NCBI GenBank assembly: GCA_037143735.1
Contig: JBAWYD010000032.1
Coordinates: forward strand, 1-21,750
From: JAPLJQ01 sp037143735
GTDB lineage: Bacteria; Desulfobacterota; Syntrophia; Syntrophales; UBA2185
Reading direction: 5' to 3'
DNA: 21,750 bases
The notes under the pieces are model-generated. The model worked only from the letters and a program-made list of their open reading frames with translations, ran no database searches and had not been told where the DNA came from. The translations under genes and the position numbers were made by a program. Shown in pieces: positions 15,133 through 21,750 of this stretch (positions within the stretch are counted from its first letter, which is position 1; the number at the start of each line of letters is the position of its first letter).

Positions 15133-15152
15133 CCCCGCAGCAAGCTTCGGGG
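15133..15152. repeat. REP-like hairpin between efflux operon and DUF4301 gene
   Basis: CCCCG (15133-15137) pairs with CGGGG (15148-15152), with an inner AGC/GCT stem across one mismatch. It lies 19 bases past the stop of the PII-like gene. It may halt or stabilise the efflux mRNA, but no T-tract follows on the minus strand. Hairpins of this CCCCG-CAGCAAGC type recur in intergenic DNA of related genomes, as far as I recall. Confidence 0.5.
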
Positions 15153-15170
15153 AATATGACCCGGAGAGAT

Positions 15171-15461
15171 TTAAACACACTCCTCCATGGGTAAAATAAA
15201 GCCTTTGATGCCGGATCTCGGGTGTTCCCCCTTTATCTGTTTTATGAGATTGACAATCAGGGTTATTTTATCATCAGAAACAGCCATGAAAAGGGCGTTG
15301 TTTGCTCCTGGCCAGACATGTGTACCCAGTTTCGGTTCCGTATCCGTTCCTACCCCATGAACTTCTTCCATCTTTGTATATTCACTGATACCTGCCTTTT
15401 TGAACGTCTCAATCACATCCCAGTCGGCAGCGCTGGAATAAACGATGAAAAACATCTTCAT
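15171..15461 (-). CDS. PII-like signalling protein linked to RND efflux
   Basis: This 96-residue cytoplasmic protein of ferredoxin-like fold belongs to the PII superfamily. The segment EVHGVGTDTEPKLGTHVWPG (residues 33-52) corresponds to strand 2 and the start of the T-loop of PII (EVKGxG...). The T-loop is short and lacks the uridylylated tyrosine context of GlnB. The next strand (NALFMAVSDDKITLIVNLIK) and the C-terminal GIKGFILPMEE match the 'PII-NG'-type proteins found beside heavy-metal or RND efflux genes. It is the last gene of the efflux operon: the RND stop codon is 5 bases before its ATG, with GGGGG as ribosome-binding site inside the RND gene. Likely it senses a small molecule or metal and modulates the pump; the ligand is unknown. 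Confidence 0.8.
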   Translation of the reverse strand: MKMFFIVYSSAADWDVIETFKKAGISEYTKMEEVHGVGTDTEPKLGTHVWPGANNALFMAVSDDKITLIVNLIKQIKGEHPRSGIKGFILPMEECV

Positions 15462-15466
15462 GTTTT

Positions 15467-18400
15467 TTATCCCCCGGTCAATTTCTTTCTTTTGATTTTT
15501 TCCGTCCAGTCATCAAACAGGTCATACGCTGCCGGCACCACGACAAGCGTCAGAAAGAGAGACGTAACCAATCCGCCGATAACGGCAATTCCCATGGGTG
15601 AACGGGTTTCAGCCCCTTCACCCAAACCCATGGCCACGGGCAGCATTCCAAATATCATGGCAAAGGTCGTCATCAGAATCGGCCGCAATCTGACCGGTCC
15701 TGCCTGCAGAATGGCCTCTCTTTTTGTCATTCCCCTCTCTCTCAAGGTATTGGTATAATCCACGAGGAGGATCGCATTTTTTTTAACCAGACCCATCAGG
15801 AGAATAACACCGATAAAACTGTATATGTTCAGCGTTTTTCCCATGACAAGCAATAGACCGAACGCCCCGACGAAGGAAAGGGGCATCGAGAGGAGGACGA
15901 TAAATGGATGAACGAAGCTCTCAAACTGAGCCGCAAGAACCATGTAGGCCATGGTAATTCCCAGAAAAAGGGCGAACAGGAGATACTGAAAAGATTCCGC
16001 CATGGTATCGGCCATCCCCTTATATTTCGGCGTATAATCCGGTGTGAGCACTTTAGCCGCTATGGCATCAAGTTCAGCCTTCGCCTGTCCGAGAGGTTTT
16101 TTCTCCAGACCTGCAAACACCGTGATGGCCCGCTGCCGATCCACCCTGTTGATGATGTTCGGACCACCGCCTTCCCTGATGCTGACGACATTGGCAAGTT
16201 CCACGAGACGCCCATCCTTTCCCCTCACATAAAGCCGCCCCAAGTCTTCCGGATTCATTCTGCTCTCCGGATTCAGCCTGACCCTCAAATCGTAGCGTCT
16301 TCCCCTTGCTTCATCCTTGTACTTGGTAACATCCACTTCCCCACTGATAAGAAGATTGACAGCCTCGGCAACCGTCGAAACGCTCAAGCCGAGATCAGCC
16401 GCCTTATCTCTGTCAATGAAAACTTTTAATTCCGGTTTCCCCGTTTCAAGAGAAGTATCCACATCTACGATACCCGGCAGTTTTGAAAATTCGCCGACAA
16501 TCTGTCGGGTATAGGTCTGCAGCGTCCCAAGATCGCTTCCACGGATACTATACTGAATTGGCACATTTCTTACACCGCCTCCCACGAGCGACACATTTTC
16601 CACCGAGGCTTTGAGGCCGGGAATTTGTTTCAACTTCTTCCTCAATTCGCTCATGATCTGATCCTGGCCTTTCTTTCTCTCACCCTTATTCTTCAATGTG
16701 GTAAACAGCACGGCTTTATTGATCTCCTGCGTACGCCCGTATCCAAGGGAATAATAAATCGCCTCCACTTCAGGAAATTCTTTCAAAGCATCATTCGCCT
16801 TTGTTAAGAGCCCGTCTGCCATATCGATGGAATAATCAATGGGCGCCTCAAGCCTGACAATAAATACGCTCTGGTCTTCCGGCGGCACGAGTTCCTTTCC
16901 CATAAATCGGGTAATGTAAATGCTGAAGACGAAGATAACAAGAGCTCCGATTAAAACAATGGCGCGATGGTGAAGGGAAATTTCCAGAATGCGCCTGTAT
17001 AGGTTCTCTGCTTTCTTATATATTTTTTCGATGGAGTCTCCAATCCTGAATAGGAAAGCAAATCGTGACGCACCCTTTCCGTCTTTGGATATTCGCTTTT
17101 CATGTGGTTTCAACATGATCGAAGCCATCATGGGGGTCAATGTAAAAGAGACGACGAGAGACACCAAAACGGCAAAAACAACGGTAAAGGCAAACTGCAT
17201 GAAAAAGCGACCGATGATCCCTTTCATAAAGGCCACGGGAAGAAATATCGCCACGATGGCCAGGGTGGTTGCCATGACGGCAAGTCCGATCTCGGAGGTT
17301 GCAAAAGAAGCTGCTTCTCTCGGAGCCATGCCCTCTTCAATATGACGATGGATATTTTCGATCACGATGATGGCGTCATCAATCAAAATGCCGACGGAAA
17401 TTGAAAGGGCCAGCATGGTCATATTGTTGAAGGTAAAATTAAAAAACCTGATCAGGGCAAATGTGGCAATGACCGATACAGGAAGAGCCACGGCGCTGAT
17501 GAGGGTCGTTCTGATATTTTTCAGGAAAAGGAAAACAGCTAAAACGGCGAGGAAACTTCCCAGAATGAGATGATTTTGCACCTCATTGATGGATCTCTTG
17601 ATAAATGTGGACTGGTCAAAGGCGATGTTGATATTCATGCCCGGCGGTAGATTTTGCCTGATTTTCACCAGTTCCTTTTTCACACGGTCGATCACTTCCA
17701 CCGTGTTGGTTCCCGATTGCTTCTGGATTCCGAAACCGACAGCGGTAACACCGTTAAATCGGGCTATGGAGCGTTTCTCTGCCATTCCATCTTCGGCCCT
17801 GCCGACGTCCCTGATCCGCACGGGCGCGCCTTTGTAGTAGGCCAGGATCAGATCGTTAAAGTCAGGAATCTTCGGAAATTCTCCCTTTATTTTCACGGAA
17901 TATTCCTTGGAACTGCTTTCGATCCGTCCCCCGGGAAGCTCCACATTCTCACGCTGGAGTGCCTGCATAATATCACTGGGGGCGATTTCGTAAGCTCTCA
18001 GCCTGTCGGGGTCAAGCCAGACCCGGACCTCTCTCAGCCTCAATCCGCCCATTCTGATGGCGCCGACGTCGGGAATTCTCTGGAATTTCTCTTTCAGCAC
18101 TTCATCCGCATAGGTCGACAGTTCGCGGATCGGCTTATTGCCGCTAAGATTGAGCCAAAGCACGGGATTGGCGTCGGGATCGACCTTTTCAATAATTGGT
18201 TCGTCAATATCCGTAGGAAGTTTCGACCGTATCGCAGAAACCTTCTCCCGCACGTCCTGGACGGCAAGATCGATATCCCTTTCGAGGACAAACTCTACGT
18301 TTACAACAGAAGCTCCTTCAACGCTCTGCGATGTAATGGTTTTGACGCCATTAATGGTATTGATCGTTTCCTCAATTTTATCCGTGACATCAATGTCCAT

Positions 18401-18574
18401 AATCTCGGGGCTTGCGCCCTTGAGCGTTGTCGTAACATTGATGATGGGAAAATCGATCTTTGGATAGAGGTCCACACCGATTTCTGGATAACTGACGATT
18501 CCAAAAACGACCAGGGCCATAATGAACATGGTCGCGAAAACGGGGCGTTTTATGGACGTATCAGCGAGCCACAT
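15467..18574 (-). CDS. RND-family efflux pump, inner-membrane transporter (HAE1/AcrB-like)
   Basis: This 1035-residue proton-driven drug/lipophile exporter has the usual length and 12-TM architecture: TM1 at about 10-30, a periplasmic porter loop to about 335, TM2-6, a cytoplasmic linker (about 495-535), a second porter loop, and TM8-12. Proton-relay residues are present: D399-D400 in GILIDDAIIVIEN (TM4) and K932 in GLVKKNAILLVDY (TM10), matching AcrB D407/D408/K940. The DD pair favours hydrophobic substrates over the CzcA metal exporters. The gene overlaps the adaptor gene by 14 bases and is followed 5 bases later by the PII-like gene. The ATG is preceded by GGGGTGA. Confidence 0.96.
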   Translation of the reverse strand: MWLADTSIKRPVFATMFIMALVVFGIVSYPEIGVDLYPKIDFPIINVTTTLKGASPEIMDIDVTDKIEETINTINGVKTITSQSVEGASVVNVEFVLERDIDLAVQDVREKVSAIRSKLPTDIDEPIIEKVDPDANPVLWLNLSGNKPIRELSTYADEVLKEKFQRIPDVGAIRMGGLRLREVRVWLDPDRLRAYEIAPSDIMQALQRENVELPGGRIESSSKEYSVKIKGEFPKIPDFNDLILAYYKGAPVRIRDVGRAEDGMAEKRSIARFNGVTAVGFGIQKQSGTNTVEVIDRVKKELVKIRQNLPPGMNINIAFDQSTFIKRSINEVQNHLILGSFLAVLAVFLFLKNIRTTLISAVALPVSVIATFALIRFFNFTFNNMTMLALSISVGILIDDAIIVIENIHRHIEEGMAPREAASFATSEIGLAVMATTLAIVAIFLPVAFMKGIIGRFFMQFAFTVVFAVLVSLVVSFTLTPMMASIMLKPHEKRISKDGKGASRFAFLFRIGDSIEKIYKKAENLYRRILEISLHHRAIVLIGALVIFVFSIYITRFMGKELVPPEDQSVFIVRLEAPIDYSIDMADGLLTKANDALKEFPEVEAIYYSLGYGRTQEINKAVLFTTLKNKGERKKGQDQIMSELRKKLKQIPGLKASVENVSLVGGGVRNVPIQYSIRGSDLGTLQTYTRQIVGEFSKLPGIVDVDTSLETGKPELKVFIDRDKAADLGLSVSTVAEAVNLLISGEVDVTKYKDEARGRRYDLRVRLNPESRMNPEDLGRLYVRGKDGRLVELANVVSIREGGGPNIINRVDRQRAITVFAGLEKKPLGQAKAELDAIAAKVLTPDYTPKYKGMADTMAESFQYLLFALFLGITMAYMVLAAQFESFVHPFIVLLSMPLSFVGAFGLLLVMGKTLNIYSFIGVILLMGLVKKNAILLVDYTNTLRERGMTKREAILQAGPVRLRPILMTTFAMIFGMLPVAMGLGEGAETRSPMGIAVIGGLVTSLFLTLVVVPAAYDLFDDWTEKIKRKKLTGG

Positions 18575-19685
18575 TGATCTTCACCCCGTCAGACAGATTA
18601 TTTTGACCGGCCACTACGATGATTTCCCCTTGTTTCAATCCTTCCGCTATCTCCAGAAATTCTCCGTATTTATTTCCAATTTTTATTTCTTTCTCCCTGG
18701 CCACATTTCCCTCAGCAACAAAGACTTTGACTTTCGCATTATCGTAAAGAATAGCCGTAACAGGAACAACAACTATATCTCTCGCTTCCCCGGTGTAAAG
18801 CGTTACCTTGGCGAAAAGCCCCGGTTTCAGGCGATTATCGTGATTCGGCACCATGGCTTCGACCTGGAGGGTTCTGGTTCTCTCTTCCAGACTCGGATAG
18901 ATGGTCCTGACGCGTCCTTTGAAGTCCTGACCAGGAAATGAATCCACCCGAAATAGAACATCCTGGCCGATCTTCAGTTTTCCTACTTCTTTTTCAGGAA
19001 CCGTAAAATTCAGCTTAATCGGATCCGCTTGGATGATGACGATGAGGGCCGTCCCGTTTCTGACATAATCTCCCGTCGTCACCTTTTTCTCTTTAACGGC
19101 GCCCCGAAGGGGAGAATATATTCTTGTCTTTGACAGTTTCTCTCTTGCCAGAGCCAGGCTCGCCTTCGCCCGATCCAATTCTCCGTCGGCAAGGGTCAAT
19201 CGGGCGGATATATCATCGAATTGCTGTCTTGTCACAAGCTCCTCTTTATACAGGGAGGCCTTTCTCTCATACTCAAATTTTGTGTTGGCAAGGCTCGCTT
19301 CCATCTGCTTCAAAACAGCTTCCGCCCTTCTTGCTTCAAGTCGATAATCCGTCTCGTTGATTTCGGCAAGCAACATACCCTTCGAGACGGGAGTTCCTTC
19401 ATCAACCCTGATATTCTTTGCGATGCCATCCACTTCAGAGCTGACAATGACTTCTTCAAAAGGTTTCAGTGTGCCGATAGTGCTCACAAAAGGCCGGAGG
19501 GATTTGTTTTCTACCGTCCAAATCTTCACATTCATGACCCGCTCTTCAACCTTCTCCTCTTTTTTCTTGCACCCCACATTCAACAGAATCATCATAAGCA
19601 ATAAAAAAATAATAACACTTCGAGTCCTGAACGGAATCTTACGGCCAGTATTTTTTTTCTTTATAGTCGGCTGTCGCCTTAGCAT
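18561..19685 (-). CDS. RND efflux periplasmic adaptor, probable lipoprotein
   Basis: This 374-residue membrane fusion protein bridges the RND pump and the outer-membrane channel. The ATG at 19685 (MLRRQPTIKKKN) is chosen because AAGGAGGGGG lies immediately upstream; a longer frame from 19787 has no such site. The N-terminus has a basic stretch, a hydrophobic segment (about 22-35) and LNVGC with C39, a plausible lipobox. Next come a barrel-sandwich (lipoyl-like) half, a coiled-coil hairpin (about 108-175, rich in Ala, Glu, Lys), the IYSPLRGAV second lipoyl half, a beta-barrel (INF-like KLNFTVPEKEV) and a membrane-proximal domain ending NVAR. Its 3' end overlaps the pump start by 14 bases. Confidence 0.94.
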   Translation of the reverse strand: MLRRQPTIKKKNTGRKIPFRTRSVIIFLLLMMILLNVGCKKKEEKVEERVMNVKIWTVENKSLRPFVSTIGTLKPFEEVIVSSEVDGIAKNIRVDEGTPVSKGMLLAEINETDYRLEARRAEAVLKQMEASLANTKFEYERKASLYKEELVTRQQFDDISARLTLADGELDRAKASLALAREKLSKTRIYSPLRGAVKEKKVTTGDYVRNGTALIVIIQADPIKLNFTVPEKEVGKLKIGQDVLFRVDSFPGQDFKGRVRTIYPSLEERTRTLQVEAMVPNHDNRLKPGLFAKVTLYTGEARDIVVVPVTAILYDNAKVKVFVAEGNVAREKEIKIGNKYGEFLEIAEGLKQGEIIVVAGQNNLSDGVKINVAR

Positions 19686-19766
19686 GAACGCCCCCTCCTT
19701 GAACATGGAATCATCTATTGATAAACACGCGGTGCACACAGTATAGCTCTCTTCCGGCAGGACAAA

Positions 19767-19784
19767 GCTCCCCGGGCGGGAAGC
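19767..19784 (-). terminator. Attenuator-like hairpin between channel and adaptor genes
   Basis: On the minus strand GCTTCCC (19784-19778) pairs with GGGGAGC (19773-19767) over a 4-base loop, with one G-T pair, followed by a short TTTG. It begins 22 bases past the stop codon of the TolC-like gene, in the 120-base gap before the adaptor. It may give partial termination or protect the upstream message; the T-tract is too short for a confident intrinsic terminator. Confidence 0.35.
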
Positions 19785-19805
19785 CATTTATTATAAATTC
19801 CGTCT

Positions 19806-21113
19806 TTATGAATCACCTGTAACTGATTTGAGAAGGGTCCCCGTCGCCCTTTTCATCTTTAACAGGGACAATTGATAACTGTAAAAGGCATCTGCCAGTT
19901 TCCTCTGTGCTGTAACCAACAGCGTGTTTGCATCCATGACTTCAATGCTTTCAGATAATCCGAATTCGAATTGTTTCAAGATGGCGCGATAGTTATCCCT
20001 TGCAAAAGACAACTGATCTTCAAGGAACTTAAGAACTCCCTTTTGTGTCATAATGTCGAGGTAGGCGCTTTGTACTTCTACCTCAATGGTTTTTTTCAAA
20101 TCATCGTAGATGAGGGCGGATTGTCTTTCTTTTGCCCTGGCTTCCTTAACTTCCGCTGTTCTCAAACCACCTTCGAATAGAGGAAAGTTTATGGAAATCC
20201 CTCCATAAATGCTTTCCCTGTTCAACGTCTGGGGTGTGGGAGACTGATCAGCCGCCGTATAAACGCCCGACAAGGCAAGCGTCGGCCAGTAAGCTCCTTT
20301 TGCATAGTGAACCTGCTCTTCCGCTATTTTCTTCTGTATTTCAAGACTTTTAAGATCCGATCTTCCCAAGAGGGCGTTCTTTTGGAAGGAGGACACAGGA
20401 GGAATGTCGCCGACGGCAAGTTGCGTTTCCTTCAGCTGAAAATCCGTTTTTATACCGACGATCCTTGCCAATATAGTTCTTGCAAGTTCCAGGGTATTTT
20501 TCGCCTTGACATAATCAGAGTGCGCACCCGACAGTTCACCGTCAGCTCGGAGGAGCACTGTTTTGGTCACTTCACCAACCTTCAACCTTTTTTCGGCCGC
20601 GTTTCTGTATTTAGTCAACCTTTCCAGATTTGCTTCAGCGATATCCAGTGCTTTCCTGGCCCTTAAAACATCATAATAGGCATATGCCACGTTCAAAAGG
20701 TACTCTTCTCTCACGTCATGAAGGTCGTGTCGGCTTTTTACAATATTTTCTGCGGATATTCTCAACGCAGTCAGCTCACGCCCACTGATGGAGAGCGACT
20801 CGTCCAGCCTCAATCCCCAGGAAGTGGATTCATCCGGCTGAAGGATGACCCCCGAATCATTGCGTTTGGCTCCTGTATACCTCGCATAACTGCCAAAAGT
20901 GGAAAGTTTCGGCAGCAGCAATGAGAGAGCCTTTTCTTTACCCGTTTCAGAGATAAACAGGTTTTCCTCAGATATTTTGATCTTTTCAGCGCGTTGAAGG
21001 GCAATTCTATGGAGGTCTTCCAGGGAATACTCTTCGGCAAAAATACCTGCGGGGAAAAACCCGAAGAAAAAAGCCGATAGTAAAAAAATGAGGAAATGAC
21101 ACCATTTTTTCAT
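19806..21113 (-). CDS. TolC-family outer-membrane efflux channel
   Basis: This 435-residue outer-membrane factor forms a trimeric exit duct. A signal peptide spans residues 1-26 (basic MKK, hydrophobic core, cleavage at IFA-EE). The mature protein shows the duplicated TolC pattern: long Ala/Glu/Leu-rich helices (AYYDVLRARKALDIAEANLE; QSAYLDIMTQKGVLKFLEDQ) and beta segments (the LRLDESLSISG and GGISINFPLFEGG repeats, each leading into a helix). Its ATG overlaps the TetR stop in ATGA, with GGAGG 7 bases upstream inside tetR, so translation is coupled. It would pair with the adaptor and RND genes downstream. Confidence 0.95.
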   Translation of the reverse strand: MKKWCHFLIFLLSAFFFGFFPAGIFAEEYSLEDLHRIALQRAEKIKISEENLFISETGKEKALSLLLPKLSTFGSYARYTGAKRNDSGVILQPDESTSWGLRLDESLSISGRELTALRISAENIVKSRHDLHDVREEYLLNVAYAYYDVLRARKALDIAEANLERLTKYRNAAEKRLKVGEVTKTVLLRADGELSGAHSDYVKAKNTLELARTILARIVGIKTDFQLKETQLAVGDIPPVSSFQKNALLGRSDLKSLEIQKKIAEEQVHYAKGAYWPTLALSGVYTAADQSPTPQTLNRESIYGGISINFPLFEGGLRTAEVKEARAKERQSALIYDDLKKTIEVEVQSAYLDIMTQKGVLKFLEDQLSFARDNYRAILKQFEFGLSESIEVMDANTLLVTAQRKLADAFYSYQLSLLKMKRATGTLLKSVTGDS

Positions 21114-21733
21114 TTCATGACCTCCACTTTCACTCCTCTCAGGAAAATATCCAGGGCCGAATCGACCTTGTCGCTCAGAGGGGTCTCTTCCCTCATGTAC
21201 ATCCAGTTAAAAATAAATGAACGAATAATACCCCAAAAGGCGGAAGCCATCATTCTTGTATCCATAACCTTTAATAAATTGGCATCAATCCCCTTATGCA
21301 TAATATCCTCAATGAAATCTATATGACAGAAAAAATCAGCGATCATCTTTTCCTTTAAAACGGCATTCCCCTTCGAAATAATCATACCCTCACCACGAAT
21401 AAACAGATTACAAAAATCGGCATTGTTCTCCACAAAATAAAAATGGGCTCTTACGAGCATCTCAATCTTGTCGATGGTTTTTTCTACGCCATTGACTGCC
21501 CCTCTGATTTCCGAATACATCACATCCAATTTTTCGTTGATCATGGCAGTATAGAGTTTTTCCTTGCTTTCAAAAAAATGATACAGGGTGCCGATGGCGA
21601 AACCGGACGCATCAGCTATTTCAGCTATCGTCGTATTGTAAAATCCCTTTGCGGCAAATATCCTTTCCGCCTGATGGAGGATTTCATTCCGCCGCAGCTG
21701 AAATTCCATCTCTTTTCTTTTTGATCTCTCCAT
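21110..21733 (-). CDS. TetR/AcrR-family transcriptional repressor of the efflux operon
   Basis: This 207-residue one-component regulator has an N-terminal helix-turn-helix (about 17-62: RNEILHQAERIFAAKGFYNT then IADASGFAIGTLYHFFESKE), the classical TetR DNA-binding motif. The C-terminal helical ligand pocket (about 70-200) contains several Phe, Trp and Met residues suited to a hydrophobic inducer. It is the first gene of the tetR-tolC-adaptor-RND-PII operon and overlaps the next gene by 4 bases, so it probably represses its own transcription. The promoter and operator lie beyond base 21750. Only 17 bases upstream are present, including a weak TAAGG. Confidence 0.94.
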   Translation of the reverse strand: MERSKRKEMEFQLRRNEILHQAERIFAAKGFYNTTIAEIADASGFAIGTLYHFFESKEKLYTAMINEKLDVMYSEIRGAVNGVEKTIDKIEMLVRAHFYFVENNADFCNLFIRGEGMIISKGNAVLKEKMIADFFCHIDFIEDIMHKGIDANLLKVMDTRMMASAFWGIIRSFIFNWMYMREETPLSDKVDSALDIFLRGVKVEVMK

Positions 21734-21750
21734 TTCTGAGCCTTAATTCA

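Noticed and set aside
17654..18577. 307-codon plus-strand frame
   Set aside because: Antisense shadow of the RND pump gene, whose motifs and coupling to neighbours are unambiguous.
1..21750. CRISPR array, tRNA or rRNA genes, prophage
   Set aside because: No regularly spaced repeats, no cloverleaf-like segment and no phage genes could be recognised on either strand.

Overview
The window (mid-40s % GC by eye) looks like chromosome from a Desulfobacterota ('deltaproteobacterial', Syntrophales-like) organism. The assignment rests on the gene set: a GAF-domain sigma-54 activator, a stand-alone EF-G, a GerMN lipid-anchored-type protein, DUF4301, a PP-loop tRNA-thiolase-like protein and a PII-like protein attached to an RND pump. 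It also rests on palindromic intergenic repeats of a kind I recall from that group. This is inference; no rRNA or tRNA gene is present to settle it.

Layout. Bases 1-764 are non-coding: a probable insertion-sequence end at the left edge, a REP-like cluster of stem-loops, then a near-consensus sigma-70 promoter in front of ychF (765-1862, +). Bases 1863-2790 are the most unusual part. They hold a duplicated stem-loop with mutually exclusive pairing options, a small unrecognised ORF (2141-2425, -), an exact sigma-54 promoter reading into that ORF (2500-2514, -), and a perfect 23-bp inverted repeat just after the stop codon of a sigma-54 activator gene.

From 10414 down to 2791 seven genes run on the minus strand: a 72-residue helical protein, an HD-domain phosphohydrolase, (probable terminator), a GerMN protein, EF-G, a two-TM potassium channel with RCK domains, a stand-alone cyclic-nucleotide-binding protein, and the GAF/AAA+/Fis sigma-54 activator. 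The last three form a plausible ion/second-messenger/transcription group.

A divergent pair follows on the plus strand: a two-LysM envelope protein overlapping a PP-loop protein with three conserved-looking cysteines and an NFACT-R-like tail. It meets a DUF4301 gene tail to tail with no spacer. From 21733 to 15171 (minus strand) lies a complete tripartite efflux operon: TetR repressor, TolC-like outer-membrane channel, lipoprotein-type periplasmic adaptor, RND inner-membrane pump, and a terminal PII-like protein translationally coupled to the pump.

The best candidate for something undescribed is the 1971-2790 unit: activator gene, palindrome, sigma-54 promoter, unknown small ORF and structured 3' region.
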